From the NCBI GenBank assembly GCA_021736615.1, contig JAIPFN010000091.1, forward strand, positions 1-28,065: 28,065 nt of DNA. The letters are read 5' to 3'. Under the pieces are notes generated by a model. The model saw only the letters and a list, made by a program, of their open reading frames with translations, had not been told where the DNA came from and did no database searches. The DNA comes from Phycisphaerae bacterium. GTDB taxonomy: Bacteria; Planctomycetota; Phycisphaerae; Sedimentisphaerales; Anaerohalosphaeraceae. Shown one piece after another: positions 1 through 8,474 of the stretch (position 1 is the stretch's first letter; every line of letters starts with the position of its first letter). The position numbers were made by a program, and so were the translations under genes.

Positions 1-2321
1 GGATAGGGCAGGTCGGGATTTTCCAGCATTTCCGGATTATTCCAAAGATTCATATACTCCTGCCACTGATCCGGCATCATTGGGAGTATGCTTCCATGCG
101 GATTATCACCGTTAAGCGTTACGCTCCATTCATCGAATGTGTTAATCGAAAAATCTGAAATACTCACAGTTGTTGTTTCTTTCGGGCATTCAATAACAAA
201 TCGTTCCAGTTTCATCCCATCAACATAGTCATCTGTACCATCGGTCATCAGCGGCGAAGTATGCATAGGATCACTCTTGTCATCGGTCTGGTTGTCATCA
301 TAAAGATCCAGGTCGACCGTACCGTCGGCCTTGACACGAAGACCAGCCAGAACTTCCACATGCCCTTCAAGATCCATCTCGATGTCCTGTCCGTCTTTGA
401 GCTCGGCGATCAGTACTTTAACCTTTGCAAGGTCCAGAGGAGCATCGATCCATCGGGTATTTACGTGTTTTCTGTAGTGTGTCTTTTTCTTCAGATACCA
501 CGTTGAAGGACTGCCGCTGCTCGTCGTCCCTATAACGCTTCCGACATCAGATATGCTTGTCGGCAGTGAAGCCGAGACTCCGCCTCTGGCCTGCAGGTAC
601 TTAAGACTATTGGATATTGCACCCGGAGCACATTGGTTTTTACCCTGGGGCTGATTAACGAATTTGTCCTTGTCAGGTATAACCCCGCTCAACAGAGTGG
701 CAGGTGCGCTGACCGTATCTTTCGCTCCCGAATTAGGCGAGACCGGAGAACCAAGATCGATTCCTGCTTCACTTCCGAGTTGGAACGAAACGTCTGCGAC
801 CGATGCGGTTCCGGCAATAGCAGGAACCGTTGAAGTCGGCGAATTCGTGATGGTATAACCGTAATTCAGTGAACCAACATCCGTCCCTGTCGCCAATCCC
901 AGGTCAAAATATGTCATAAGCGATTCGACCCCGCCCGGCGTTTCAATACTAAGATTCTGAACAACCCATTGAGGTCCGAAACCGGAATCGACGCTCAGGT
1001 TAAAGTAATAAACACCCGCCGGCTGGGTATATTCAAGTTTGACCCTTCCCCAGTTGCTGTTCGGCGTAGAAGTGTTCAGACCAACCCAGTCAAGCTGCTC
1101 GAATTTTACAGATGGCGGCAGATCAGGATCGGGCAGGCATTGATGAATTATCCGTCCGTTGTTGATCGAGAAATTATAACCGCGAACGTCTATAGAAACC
1201 CATTCCGGGTTGTAAGGTATAGGAAGTTTGTAGTCCTTCAGTGTGAAATGTCCAAATGGATTAGTGTCGTCCAGCGTAATCTTCACCGCATCCATACGGC
1301 CGACCCAGGCTACTGAAGGATTGGCCGGATCAAAATCCATAAGCGGCGGCTGCTCCGAAGGATCAACCCCGTTCGGAGGATTAAGCGACCAGTCCGTCGT
1401 CGACCAGTTAACAGTTACGATAGCATAACCCTTTTCCTGTGGATTTGTTCTGGCATAATCGAAAAACAGGCTGATTTTCTTGATACGCTCCCGGTCGTAC
1501 GGATCATCATACCACCACTCGTTCCACCAGGTCGGCCAGTTCTCTACATTCGGCGGTAATTGCTCGTCCTGTTCAGGTCTATCTTCCGGCTGCGGATATT
1601 CGAACCACCTGTCAGGCGTTCCAGGCATTGTCCATCCGTCACCGCCGCTGACCGAAAGATCGATCTGATTCCACATGCTTGAATTTCCAACAAATGTAAC
1701 ATTGAACTCTCCCACTTGCGCGCTGGTAACTTCAATATGAGTCGGCCCTTCTGACGGAATCCAGGATTGTCCGCCGTCGACACTCAATTCAGTAAATACG
1801 TCAAAAAAACTTTCCACATAAAACAGGTCGTCTCCCGAATGTCCAACTTGACGTATACCCGATGCCATACCCATTGGAGCTTCACGCATTAAAATTGGGT
1901 TTCCCCCAACTTCACCGCTTAGCGACATAGACAAAATCTCGGTATCGAAAGTTCCCGTCCCGTCGCCCGAATCCGAAGGGACTACAATACTCAGTTTGAA
2001 AGGACCGCTAAGCGTACCTTCTCCGGTTGATCCGTCAGGAAAAGTCATCTCGACAAACACATCGAAAAAACTATCGACGGTAAAAGTTCCACCGCCAAGA
2101 AGCATCGGGGAAATCGAGTATTCCGGATTGCTGCGCGCCGCCAGTGACATGCTTTGAATTACAATAGAATCATAGCTTGTCGCATCGCTGGCCTTGTACA
2201 AAACGCTTGGGACCGGGAAACTGTCGTCCTGACGTGTAACCCCGTTGCCCCTGACACTGCAAGTCAGTACAGTACAAAAAATACTGACTAAAATAATGAA
2301 TTCCAGTTTCGTTTTTCTCAT
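1..2321 (-). CDS. Large secreted protein with duplicated SFFDVFxEL repeats and a C39/papain-like Cys-His-Asp pattern (3' end outside window)
   Basis: The frame stays open from ATG at 2321 to the window edge (773 codons), and an AGGAGA ribosome site sits just upstream of that ATG. Residues 1-25 form a Sec-type signal peptide. Residues about 50-94 and 126-180 are diverged copies of one beta-rich repeat, each ending in SFFDVFxE; the second continues into LSVDGGQSW. Residues 265-290 are Trp- and Tyr-rich. Around residue 564 comes NQCAPGAISNSLKYL (C564), then GHVEVLAG (H654) and DLYDDNQ (D675/D676/N677), with Gln residues shortly before C564. That order and spacing match the papain-like C39 fold, where Gln, Cys, His and Asp/Asn form the active site. 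Peptidase activity is inferred only, because many such domains are not proteolytic. The C-terminus, where a sorting signal might sit, lies beyond the window. Confidence 0.75.
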   Translation of the reverse strand, partial: MRKTKLEFIILVSIFCTVLTCSVRGNGVTRQDDSFPVPSVLYKASDATSYDSIVIQSMSLAARSNPEYSISPMLLGGGTFTVDSFFDVFVEMTFPDGSTGEGTLSGPFKLSIVVPSDSGDGTGTFDTEILSMSLSGEVGGNPILMREAPMGMASGIRQVGHSGDDLFYVESFFDVFTELSVDGGQSWIPSEGPTHIEVTSAQVGEFNVTFVGNSSMWNQIDLSVSGGDGWTMPGTPDRWFEYPQPEDRPEQDEQLPPNVENWPTWWNEWWYDDPYDRERIKKISLFFDYARTNPQEKGYAIVTVNWSTTDWSLNPPNGVDPSEQPPLMDFDPANPSVAWVGRMDAVKITLDDTNPFGHFTLKDYKLPIPYNPEWVSIDVRGYNFSINNGRIIHQCLPDPDLPPSVKFEQLDWVGLNTSTPNSNWGRVKLEYTQPAGVYYFNLSVDSGFGPQWVVQNLSIETPGGVESLMTYFDLGLATGTDVGSLNYGYTITNSPTSTVPAIAGTASVADVSFQLGSEAGIDLGSPVSPNSGAKDTVSAPATLLSGVIPDKDKFVNQPQGKNQCAPGAISNSLKYLQARGGVSASLPTSISDVGSVIGTTSSGSPSTWYLKKKTHYRKHVNTRWIDAPLDLAKVKVLIAELKDGQDIEMDLEGHVEVLAGLRVKADGTVDLDLYDDNQTDDKSDPMHTSPLMTDGTDDYVDGMKLERFVIECPKETTTVSISDFSINTFDEWSVTLNGDNPHGSILPMMPDQWQEYMNLWNNPEMLENPDLPY

Positions 2322-3009
2322 GATTTTTCTCCTTAAACTTTACTTAAATGAAAATAAATTGAGGCCGGAAAAACTAAAATCAGACTGCCCCATATACGTA
2401 TCTCCAATAACGGCATGACCCCCATCTTAAGAGAATTTTAAGTATGATCAGATGAGATATCAGGATGCGGCAATCTGGATCGTTCTCTGCTCTCATTTTC
2501 TTAGTCCTTACGAAGTTACACCGTTTCCCAATGGATCGTTAATCGCTCAAGGAAATATTCATAGCTGACGAGTAAAACTGCGGATCCCTGACCTGACAAA
2601 ACAAATCTTCTGAGAAAAATATTACGTAGAGAAAATGCCGAGGAAATAAATACAGCAGAACGTATGAAATGAAAAAAGGATTCTGTCCTGCAACGCAGTA
2701 ACGAATGATATTCATCGCCTCATAAGCAAACCCTTCGAACATCATCCTATTGTTGCATAGTTTTTAAACTTGTCAAGGATTTTTTAAAAATTCCATCGAA
2801 AATCGCAGTAATATAGGCCTTTCCTCGCATAGTCGAGCATTCGTAGGGGGGGTGACATGTAAAAACCTTATTTATGCTCAATATAAATTCAACAGGTACC
2901 ATCGCCCGCAGCTCAATCTACAGCAAAGAACTTACTTTCTACTTGCAATCCTGTCGTTTTTCGCTTATTCTCGATCCAGCAGTTTAGTAACTGCCTGGAC
3001 ACTCTAAAT
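2322..3009. other. Intergenic region between divergent secreted-protein genes
   Basis: About 690 bp separates two divergently transcribed secreted-protein genes. I see no convincing gene. A 68-codon open frame on the minus strand at 2539-2745 has no ribosome site and no recognisable motif. A run of seven G lies at 2846-2852. Promoters for both neighbours should lie here, but I cannot pick out a clear -35/-10 pair. Confidence 0.5.
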
Positions 3010-4404
3010 ATGAATCATATCAAAATTTTGTTGTTAGTTCTGTCTCTCTCGGTTTCCTATTCCCTCTCTCATGTCGCAGCCGCCCCGGTCATCCATGACA
3101 ATTTCAACCTGTCTGATGGAACCCCGTCTAAAAACTGGCACGTCGCCAGCGGCAAATGGCGCATAAAAAACAACAAACTCGTCGTCGATTCCACTGATGC
3201 CGATGCGTTTATTTTTTTCGGCAGCAACCATTGGCAAAATTACATAGTAGAGGTCGACGCTACTTTCAGTAAGGTCAACAATCCGCTTCGCTGGTGTTCA
3301 ATAATTTTTCGCGGAGATACCTCCGGCACTGCTCCATTTTCGCAATGCCCGCTTCGCTTTGCCGCGACCCGTAAAAATGGCATCGAGTTTGCCGTCAAAA
3401 CCCCGGGCAAGTGGCACGTAAGAAGAACCGCCTCCGCCTCTGCCAATTGCCTCATAGGCATCCCAAGAAAACTTAAAGTTGTTGTAAAAGGCACCGAGGT
3501 ACTATTCTACCTCGACGCGAATCTTCTCATCGCCAGCAGCTATTGCGTAGACCGCCCAACTGGCTGTGTCGGTCTCGGCGCAAGCGGCTGCATAGTCGAG
3601 TTCGACAATTTCAAGGTCACCCGAACCCCCGACACTCCTCTGCCCATCGCCGGGAAGTATGCTAAATGCAGCATCATTTCCCACAGGGGCCTTTCAGCAG
3701 ACGCTCCGGAAAACACCCTTGCTTCTATATGCAAGTCGGCCGCTATTGGCGTAGAGGCTTGCGAGTTCGATGTCCGCTGCACAAAAGATGGCTTCGTCGT
3801 GTTGGTGCACGACGCTACTGTCACAAGAACCACAAACGGCACCGGCAAAGTAGCCGACATGACTTTCGCCGATATAAGAACCCTTGACGCAGGTTCATGG
3901 ATAGCCTCTACATACGCCGACCAGACCGTACCTGTCATTGATGAGGCACTGAATTTGTTAAATGTATCCAATCAGACTGCCGTTATTGACATAAAGGACC
4001 CCGCCTCCGTTAGCGAGATCGTAAGACTCGCTGAAAAGAAATCAATGACCGACCGCGTTGTCATTCTCAGCTCCAGTCAAAACGTACTTGATCGTGTCGC
4101 ATCGTTGAATCGAAATATTAAAAGGGCATGGTTGTGCTATGATTTTCCAAAAACTGCGATAACCCCGGCAAAGCAGGCCACGTGGCTGACAGACACTGCC
4201 ATGAAGTTCGACGTACAGATAGTAAACGTAAATTACATGCTCCTCTCTCCGAAGATCATAAAACACCTCCACAAGCGAAACATCAAAGTATGGACCTGGA
4301 CAGTAAATCACCCCGAAATAATAAAGCACCTGCTAAACTGGCAAGTAGACGCAATAACAACAGACAAACCGGCAATGTTAAAGACCATCAGAGACACAAA
4401 ATAA
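3010..4404 (+). CDS. Secreted glycerophosphodiester phosphodiesterase with N-terminal LamG/DUF1080-like domain
   Basis: This protein is predicted to hydrolyse glycerophosphodiesters to sn-glycerol 3-phosphate and an alcohol outside the cytoplasm. Residues 1-25 are a signal peptide ending in HVAAA. Residues about 27-205 form a beta-sandwich of the concanavalin-like/DUF1080 type (FNLSDGTPSKNW, GKWRIKNNKLV, FDNFKV), which often binds carbohydrate. Residues about 218-462 are the GDPD TIM barrel: HRG at 225-227, PENT at 233-236, E252/D254 as metal ligands and H267-D268, closing with KVWTWTV and DAITTDKP. All catalytic positions are present. The ribosome site is poor, but no better start exists. 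The gene stands alone; the sulfatase 520 bp downstream has its own promoter. Both may scavenge groups from extracellular polymers (inference). Confidence 0.88.
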   Translation: MNHIKILLLVLSLSVSYSLSHVAAAPVIHDNFNLSDGTPSKNWHVASGKWRIKNNKLVVDSTDADAFIFFGSNHWQNYIVEVDATFSKVNNPLRWCSIIFRGDTSGTAPFSQCPLRFAATRKNGIEFAVKTPGKWHVRRTASASANCLIGIPRKLKVVVKGTEVLFYLDANLLIASSYCVDRPTGCVGLGASGCIVEFDNFKVTRTPDTPLPIAGKYAKCSIISHRGLSADAPENTLASICKSAAIGVEACEFDVRCTKDGFVVLVHDATVTRTTNGTGKVADMTFADIRTLDAGSWIASTYADQTVPVIDEALNLLNVSNQTAVIDIKDPASVSEIVRLAEKKSMTDRVVILSSSQNVLDRVASLNRNIKRAWLCYDFPKTAITPAKQATWLTDTAMKFDVQIVNVNYMLLSPKIIKHLHKRNIKVWTWTVNHPEIIKHLLNWQVDAITTDKPAMLKTIRDTK

Positions 4405-4419
4405 GACAAACAGAAGTGC

Positions 4420-4435
4420 GAGAGCGCAAGCTCTC
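4420..4435 (+). other. GCAA-tetraloop hairpin downstream of the phosphodiesterase gene
   Basis: GAGAGC and GCTCTC form a perfect 6-bp stem closed by a GCAA (GNRA) tetraloop, 16 bases after the stop codon. No U-tract follows, so it is not a standard intrinsic terminator; it may protect the mRNA 3' end. Confidence 0.4.
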
Positions 4436-4475
4436 CGAATAGCGACTTACGCAAAACTTAACAAAACAACCCCGA

Positions 4476-4580
4476 CCCTGTCATCCCGAGCGAAGGGCCA
4501 AAGGCCCCAAGCCTAACAAGAGGGTTGAGCGAAGCGAAATCAGCCGCAGGCTGAATCTCGCCCCTCCCAAATATGCTTTC
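4476..4580 (+). repeat. Diverged copy (A) of the TGTCATCC-TGAGCGAA intergenic repeat
   Basis: The sequence begins CCCTGTCATCCCGAGCGAAG, followed by the GGGCC-AAA-GGCCC hairpin (4495-4507). It ends in CCTCCCAAA, as in the copies near 9.4-10.0 kb. The middle differs and carries a second small palindrome, CAGCC-GCA-GGCTG (4541-4553). It is the oldest-looking of the four copies in the window. Confidence 0.7.
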
Positions 4581-4856
4581 CCTCAACTCAACCGCAAACC
4601 CAACCCCACCCCAAGAAGTTCGTCACAAACCAAGCCCAGCAAGCTCATCTCAAGACAACCTCGCCTTAAACAAAACCTCATAAGAGTCTCAACATAGAAA
4701 TGTGCGCTATGTCCCGGAGTGACATTCTGGGTCAATATATACTATTGGCCCTATGAGTGTTTTATGATGCCAGATTAAATGCTTAAAAACCTTTTATTTC
4801 GCCATGCCCCTCCCAAATAATATCGCGTCCGCCGGTACCGCGATTCGTGTTTGTGA
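4581..4856. other. Non-coding C/A-rich spacer before the sulfatase promoter
   Basis: C- and A-rich sequence with no ribosome site and no gene-like frame. Together with repeat copy A it fills the 521-bp gap between the phosphodiesterase and sulfatase genes. Confidence 0.5.
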
Positions 4857-4884
4857 TTGTTTTTACGAATTATATTGCTATAAT
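4857..4884 (+). promoter_or_regulatory. Putative sigma-70 promoter of the sulfatase operon
   Basis: A perfect TATAAT lies at 4879-4884. The weak -35 TTGTTT (4857-4862) is 16 bp upstream. The -10 ends 41 bp before the sulfatase start, which fits a short leader. Confidence 0.5.
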
Positions 4885-4925
4885 CGTTTTGCGGAAATTA
4901 TTCATGAATTACAAAGGGATTTATT

Positions 4926-6503
4926 ATGCGAAAATTATGTTTGTTATTCTTATCGCTGCTGTTCATTGGTTGCTCTCTACAAGCTCGGGGAACGGCCCGG
5001 ACACAGCCCAGCCGCCCGAATTTCGTTTTCATCCTCGTTGACGACCTCGGACGCACGGATATAGGTGTTGACGGCAGCACATTCTACGAAACCCCCAACA
5101 TCGACAAAATCGCCAACAGCGGAATGCGTTTTACCGACGGTTACGCCGCATGCCAGGTATGCAGCCCCTCGCGAGCATCCATAATGACCGGCAAATACAC
5201 CCCAAGACACAGAATAACCGACTGGATCGGCGCCAGCGTTGGCCTGAACTGGAAACGCAACGACCGCATCCTCCCGCCCGAATACACCCATAATCTCCCC
5301 GCCAAAGACACAACCCTCGCCGAAGCAATGAAGCAGGGCGGCTACAAGACATTCTTCGCCGGCAAGTGGCACCTCGGCACAAAAGGCTCGCATCCGGAAG
5401 ACCACGGCTTCGACATAAACAAGGGCGGCTGGGATGTCGGCAGTCCAAGAGGTGGATATTTCTCACCGTATAAAAACCCGAATCTTGAAGACGGCCCCGA
5501 TGGCGAAGCTCTTCCAACACGTCTCGCCCGGGAAACTTGCAATTTTATCCAGGCCAACTCAAAAGATCGCTTCTTTGCATACCTGGCATTCTATTCGGTC
5601 CATGGCCCCATCCAGACTACCGAAAAGCTCTGGAGCAAGTACCGCAATAAAGCCGCCGCTGCCGGTTTACCCGAAAACCGCTTCATAGTCGACCGCAGAC
5701 TCCCCGTCCGCCAGGTACAGGACAACCCGATCTATGCCGGCATGATGGAGTCGCTAGACAACGCCGTCGGAATGGTCCTCGATAAGCTCAAAGAACTCGG
5801 CCTCGAAGACAATACCGTAGTCATCTTCACCTCGGACAATGGCGGCGTATCGTCAGGCGACGGATGGAGCACCTCACTTCTCCCATACCGCGGCGGAAAA
5901 GGACGCCAATGGGAAGGGGGGATACGGGTTCCATTCTACATCAAAGCTCCAAACATAACCAAACCCGGAACAGTCAGCAGCACTCCCGTAATCGGCACAG
6001 ACTTCTACCCGACCATTCTCGAATTAGCCGGCCTCCCTCAAAATACATCCCAGCACGTAGACGGCGTAAGCCTCATGCCCCTGCTAAAGGGCGGCAAACT
6101 CGCAAAACGCGACCTCTTCTGGCACTACCCGCATTACGGCAACCAGGGCGGCGAACCGTCGGCAATAATCCGCTCCGGCAGCTACAAGCTGATTCGCTAC
6201 TACGAAGACGACAGAAACGAGCTATACGACCTGAGCAATGACATTGGCGAACAAAACGACCTCGTAAAATCCAAACCGGAAATTACAAGTAAACTCCGAA
6301 CCAAACTAGACGAATGGCTTAAGGAAACCGGCGCGATTTTACCGCTTAAGGACAAACGATACGACCCGGACAAAAAGAAAGAGCAGCTCGAAAAAATGCG
6401 TACTTCCGGCCTTCAACGCCAGGAAGAGTACTACCGCAAGGTACAGCAGCCCGATTTCAGGCCAAACAAAGACTGGTGGGGCAGTGCCGCAACAAAGGAC
6501 TAA
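4926..6503 (+). CDS. Secreted S1-family sulfatase, Cys-type (CSPSR)
   Basis: The protein hydrolyses sulfate esters, probably on a polysaccharide. Residues 1-16 form a signal with a possible lipobox (FIGC, C16), so it may be a lipoprotein. D39-D40 (ILVDDLG) and D304-N305 (FTSDNGG) are the calcium ligands. C79-S-P-S-R83 is the modification site that is oxidised to formylglycine. GKWH at 146-149, H226, K325 and R334 are the usual sulfate-binding residues. The 525-aa length is typical. The start is supported by AAAGGGA seven bases upstream. The Cys rather than Ser at position 79 allows maturation by an anSME or an FGE; a radical-SAM maturase gene lies 17 kb away at 23686. The gene leads a same-strand cluster with the methyltransferase and EamA genes. 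The substrate cannot be told from this sequence. Confidence 0.93.
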   Translation: MRKLCLLFLSLLFIGCSLQARGTARTQPSRPNFVFILVDDLGRTDIGVDGSTFYETPNIDKIANSGMRFTDGYAACQVCSPSRASIMTGKYTPRHRITDWIGASVGLNWKRNDRILPPEYTHNLPAKDTTLAEAMKQGGYKTFFAGKWHLGTKGSHPEDHGFDINKGGWDVGSPRGGYFSPYKNPNLEDGPDGEALPTRLARETCNFIQANSKDRFFAYLAFYSVHGPIQTTEKLWSKYRNKAAAAGLPENRFIVDRRLPVRQVQDNPIYAGMMESLDNAVGMVLDKLKELGLEDNTVVIFTSDNGGVSSGDGWSTSLLPYRGGKGRQWEGGIRVPFYIKAPNITKPGTVSSTPVIGTDFYPTILELAGLPQNTSQHVDGVSLMPLLKGGKLAKRDLFWHYPHYGNQGGEPSAIIRSGSYKLIRYYEDDRNELYDLSNDIGEQNDLVKSKPEITSKLRTKLDEWLKETGAILPLKDKRYDPDKKKEQLEKMRTSGLQRQEEYYRKVQQPDFRPNKDWWGSAATKD

Positions 6504-6510
6504 AGCTAAA

Positions 6511-7452
6511 ATGAAAAGCGACCCGCTGCCAAGACTGGACGACAACAACAACCAGCTTAGAGAAACCCTCTTAGCACAATGTCGCCTGCGCCCCGGCGAA
6601 ATATGGCAGGACCCCGCCGGCCGCCACCGTGTCGGCTGTCTCGACGCCGCCGAACCGGATCAAATCGCAAAACTCCACGACGGCCAACTAGCACAACTCG
6701 CCATACACGACCCGCCATACAACCTCGTTTGCTTCGACCAGCGAAAGCTCGAAGAGTTCATAACCTGGTGCAAAAAGTGGGTCAATAATTCCGCTGCCAA
6801 TCTCGCCGACAATTCTTCCCTCTACATCTGGCTCGGAGCCGACCAGAAAAACGCCTTCCAGCCGCTCCCCGATTTCATGATCATGATGCGGCAGTTTGAG
6901 GAATTACAATCCCGCTCGCTTATTACTATGCGAAACCAGCGAGGCTACGGAACCCAGAAAAACTGGATGGCCGTCCGCCAGGAACTGCTCTACTACACAA
7001 AAGGCGACCCCCATTTCAAGGTAACCTACACAGACATCCCAAAAATCCTCCGCGGCTATTATAAGGAGATACGCGGCAAGCTAACCGAAAACGCCCAACG
7101 CGGCAAATCACAAAACATCCGCCCCGGAAACGTCTGGGTAGACATCCAGCAGGTATTCTACAGAATGCACGAAAACGTCTCCGGCTGCTACGCCCAGAAA
7201 CCGCTGAAATGCATCGACCGAATAATCCAGTCAAGCTCAAAACCCGGCGACATCGTAACAGACTACTTCGCCCACTCAGGAACAACCCTCATCTCGGCGG
7301 AAATGCTCGGCCGCAATTGCTGCACAACAGATATAGACCCGATATTCTGCGAACTGACAATAAGAAGGCTCGAAAATTACCGAAAGACCGGAAACCCAGG
7401 CTGGCAAAACCAGAACCCATTCAACCCATTAAACTTATCACTTAAAGCTTAA
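6511..7452 (+). CDS. Solitary DNA methyltransferase, beta-type motif order (probably N6-adenine)
   Basis: A 313-aa S-adenosylmethionine-dependent DNA methyltransferase of the N6/N4 family. The catalytic motif IV, DPPYN (67-71), comes first, and the SAM-binding motif I (DYFAHSGTT, 251-259) lies near the C-terminus. This is the beta-class order. QKPL (229-232) and the following helix match the usual motif X region. DPPY favours N6-adenine over N4-cytosine. In motif I the usual first Gly of FxGSG is His. I chose ATG 6511, seven bases after the sulfatase stop with AAAGGA upstream. The same frame also opens at GTG 6484 inside the sulfatase gene, but that start lacks a ribosome site. No restriction endonuclease is adjacent, so this looks like an orphan regulator or phage-derived enzyme. 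Its place inside a sulfatase-transporter cluster is odd. Confidence 0.85.
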   Translation: MKSDPLPRLDDNNNQLRETLLAQCRLRPGEIWQDPAGRHRVGCLDAAEPDQIAKLHDGQLAQLAIHDPPYNLVCFDQRKLEEFITWCKKWVNNSAANLADNSSLYIWLGADQKNAFQPLPDFMIMMRQFEELQSRSLITMRNQRGYGTQKNWMAVRQELLYYTKGDPHFKVTYTDIPKILRGYYKEIRGKLTENAQRGKSQNIRPGNVWVDIQQVFYRMHENVSGCYAQKPLKCIDRIIQSSSKPGDIVTDYFAHSGTTLISAEMLGRNCCTTDIDPIFCELTIRRLENYRKTGNPGWQNQNPFNPLNLSLKA

Positions 7453-7470
7453 GGCTTATAGCTATCAACT

Positions 7471-8370
7471 ATGCAAAAAAGCACATTAAAATCAGACACA
7501 ATGTTATTCGTAGCCTCTTTGATATGGGGAACCGCATTCGTCGCCCAGAAAAATGGCATGGATCACATAGGCCCAATGACTTACACCGGCCTGCGATTTC
7601 TATTGGGAGCCATCGTCCTCATCCCCGTCCTGCTATACCAGAGCTACATCAAGGTCCCGCCCAGGTCGACCCCGCGCTACCTCTTCCTTACCGCCCCCTT
7701 AGCCGGCCTCGCACTTTTCGCCGGAGCCTCCCTCCAGCAGATCGGCCTGATAACAACCACCGCATCCAAAGCAGGCTTCATAACCGGCACATATATCGCG
7801 TTGGTTCCAATCATATCCCTCGTCCTCGGCCATAAGATACCGAAATCAATCTGGCTGTCATGCCTGATCACTTTCCTGGGAATGTATCTCTTATCCGTCA
7901 AGGGCACTTTAAAGATCGTACCCGGCGACATTTACGTTTTGGCAGGCGCAATCTTCTGGGCAATCCACGTCCAACTGATCGGCTACCTCGTTATCCGCAC
8001 AAACCCATGGCAGCTCGCGTTCATACAGTTTTTAACCTGTTCGATTCTAAGCCTTATAGCCGCCGTCATCATAGAGCCAATTTCCATCCACGCAATATCC
8101 GCCGCCGCCATCCCGATCTTTTATGGCGGAGTATTCTCGGTCGGAATCGCCTTTACTCTCCAGGTTCTCTCTCAGCAAACAGCACCGCCGGCCCACGCAG
8201 CGGTAATAATGAGTCTGGAAATGCCGATCGCCGCAATAGCCGGCTTCTTCTTCCTCCAGGAGACTCTCGACACAAGGCAAATAACAGGCTGCCTGTTAAT
8301 GCTGACAGGAGTACTAGCCGTCCAACTGGCAAACATAAGAGCAAGAAGACCCCGCCAAAACCAGCTCTAA
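7471..8370 (+). CDS. EamA-family (DMT superfamily) transporter
   Basis: A 299-aa inner-membrane protein with about ten hydrophobic segments arranged as two EamA repeats. The first opens with FVASLIWGTAFVAQK; the second starts around residue 150 and carries an LEMPIAAIAGFFFLQE-type segment near 249. These are hallmarks of the drug/metabolite transporter superfamily, whose members usually export metabolites or amino acids. It starts 18 bp after the methyltransferase stop, so it is probably cotranscribed, though its ribosome site is weak. The substrate is unknown. A second, diverged EamA gene converges on it. Confidence 0.88.
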   Translation: MQKSTLKSDTMLFVASLIWGTAFVAQKNGMDHIGPMTYTGLRFLLGAIVLIPVLLYQSYIKVPPRSTPRYLFLTAPLAGLALFAGASLQQIGLITTTASKAGFITGTYIALVPIISLVLGHKIPKSIWLSCLITFLGMYLLSVKGTLKIVPGDIYVLAGAIFWAIHVQLIGYLVIRTNPWQLAFIQFLTCSILSLIAAVIIEPISIHAISAAAIPIFYGGVFSVGIAFTLQVLSQQTAPPAHAAVIMSLEMPIAAIAGFFFLQETLDTRQITGCLLMLTGVLAVQLANIRARRPRQNQL

Positions 8371-8397
8371 CCACAAACCCCTTCAAACGAGTTCTTT

Positions 8398-8474
8398 CAC
8401 ACCATCTTTTTTTCACACTATCTTTTTTTCACACTATCTTTTTTTCACACTATCTTTTTTTCACACTTTTTATT
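8398..8474. repeat. Tandem array of a 16-bp unit between two convergent EamA genes
   Basis: The unit CACACTATCTTTTTTT is present four times (8398-8461; the first has CACACCATC), and a fifth partial unit follows. Each unit ends in seven T. The array begins 27 bases after the plus-strand EamA stop and runs into the stop codon of the minus-strand gene. The T-runs may slow polymerase coming from the left, but there is no hairpin. Such an array is prone to change copy number by slippage. Confidence 0.85.

Noticed and set aside
2539..2745. 68-codon minus-strand frame in the first intergenic gap
   Set aside because: No ribosome site, no recognisable motif, and an aromatic-rich composition typical of chance frames in AT-rich DNA.
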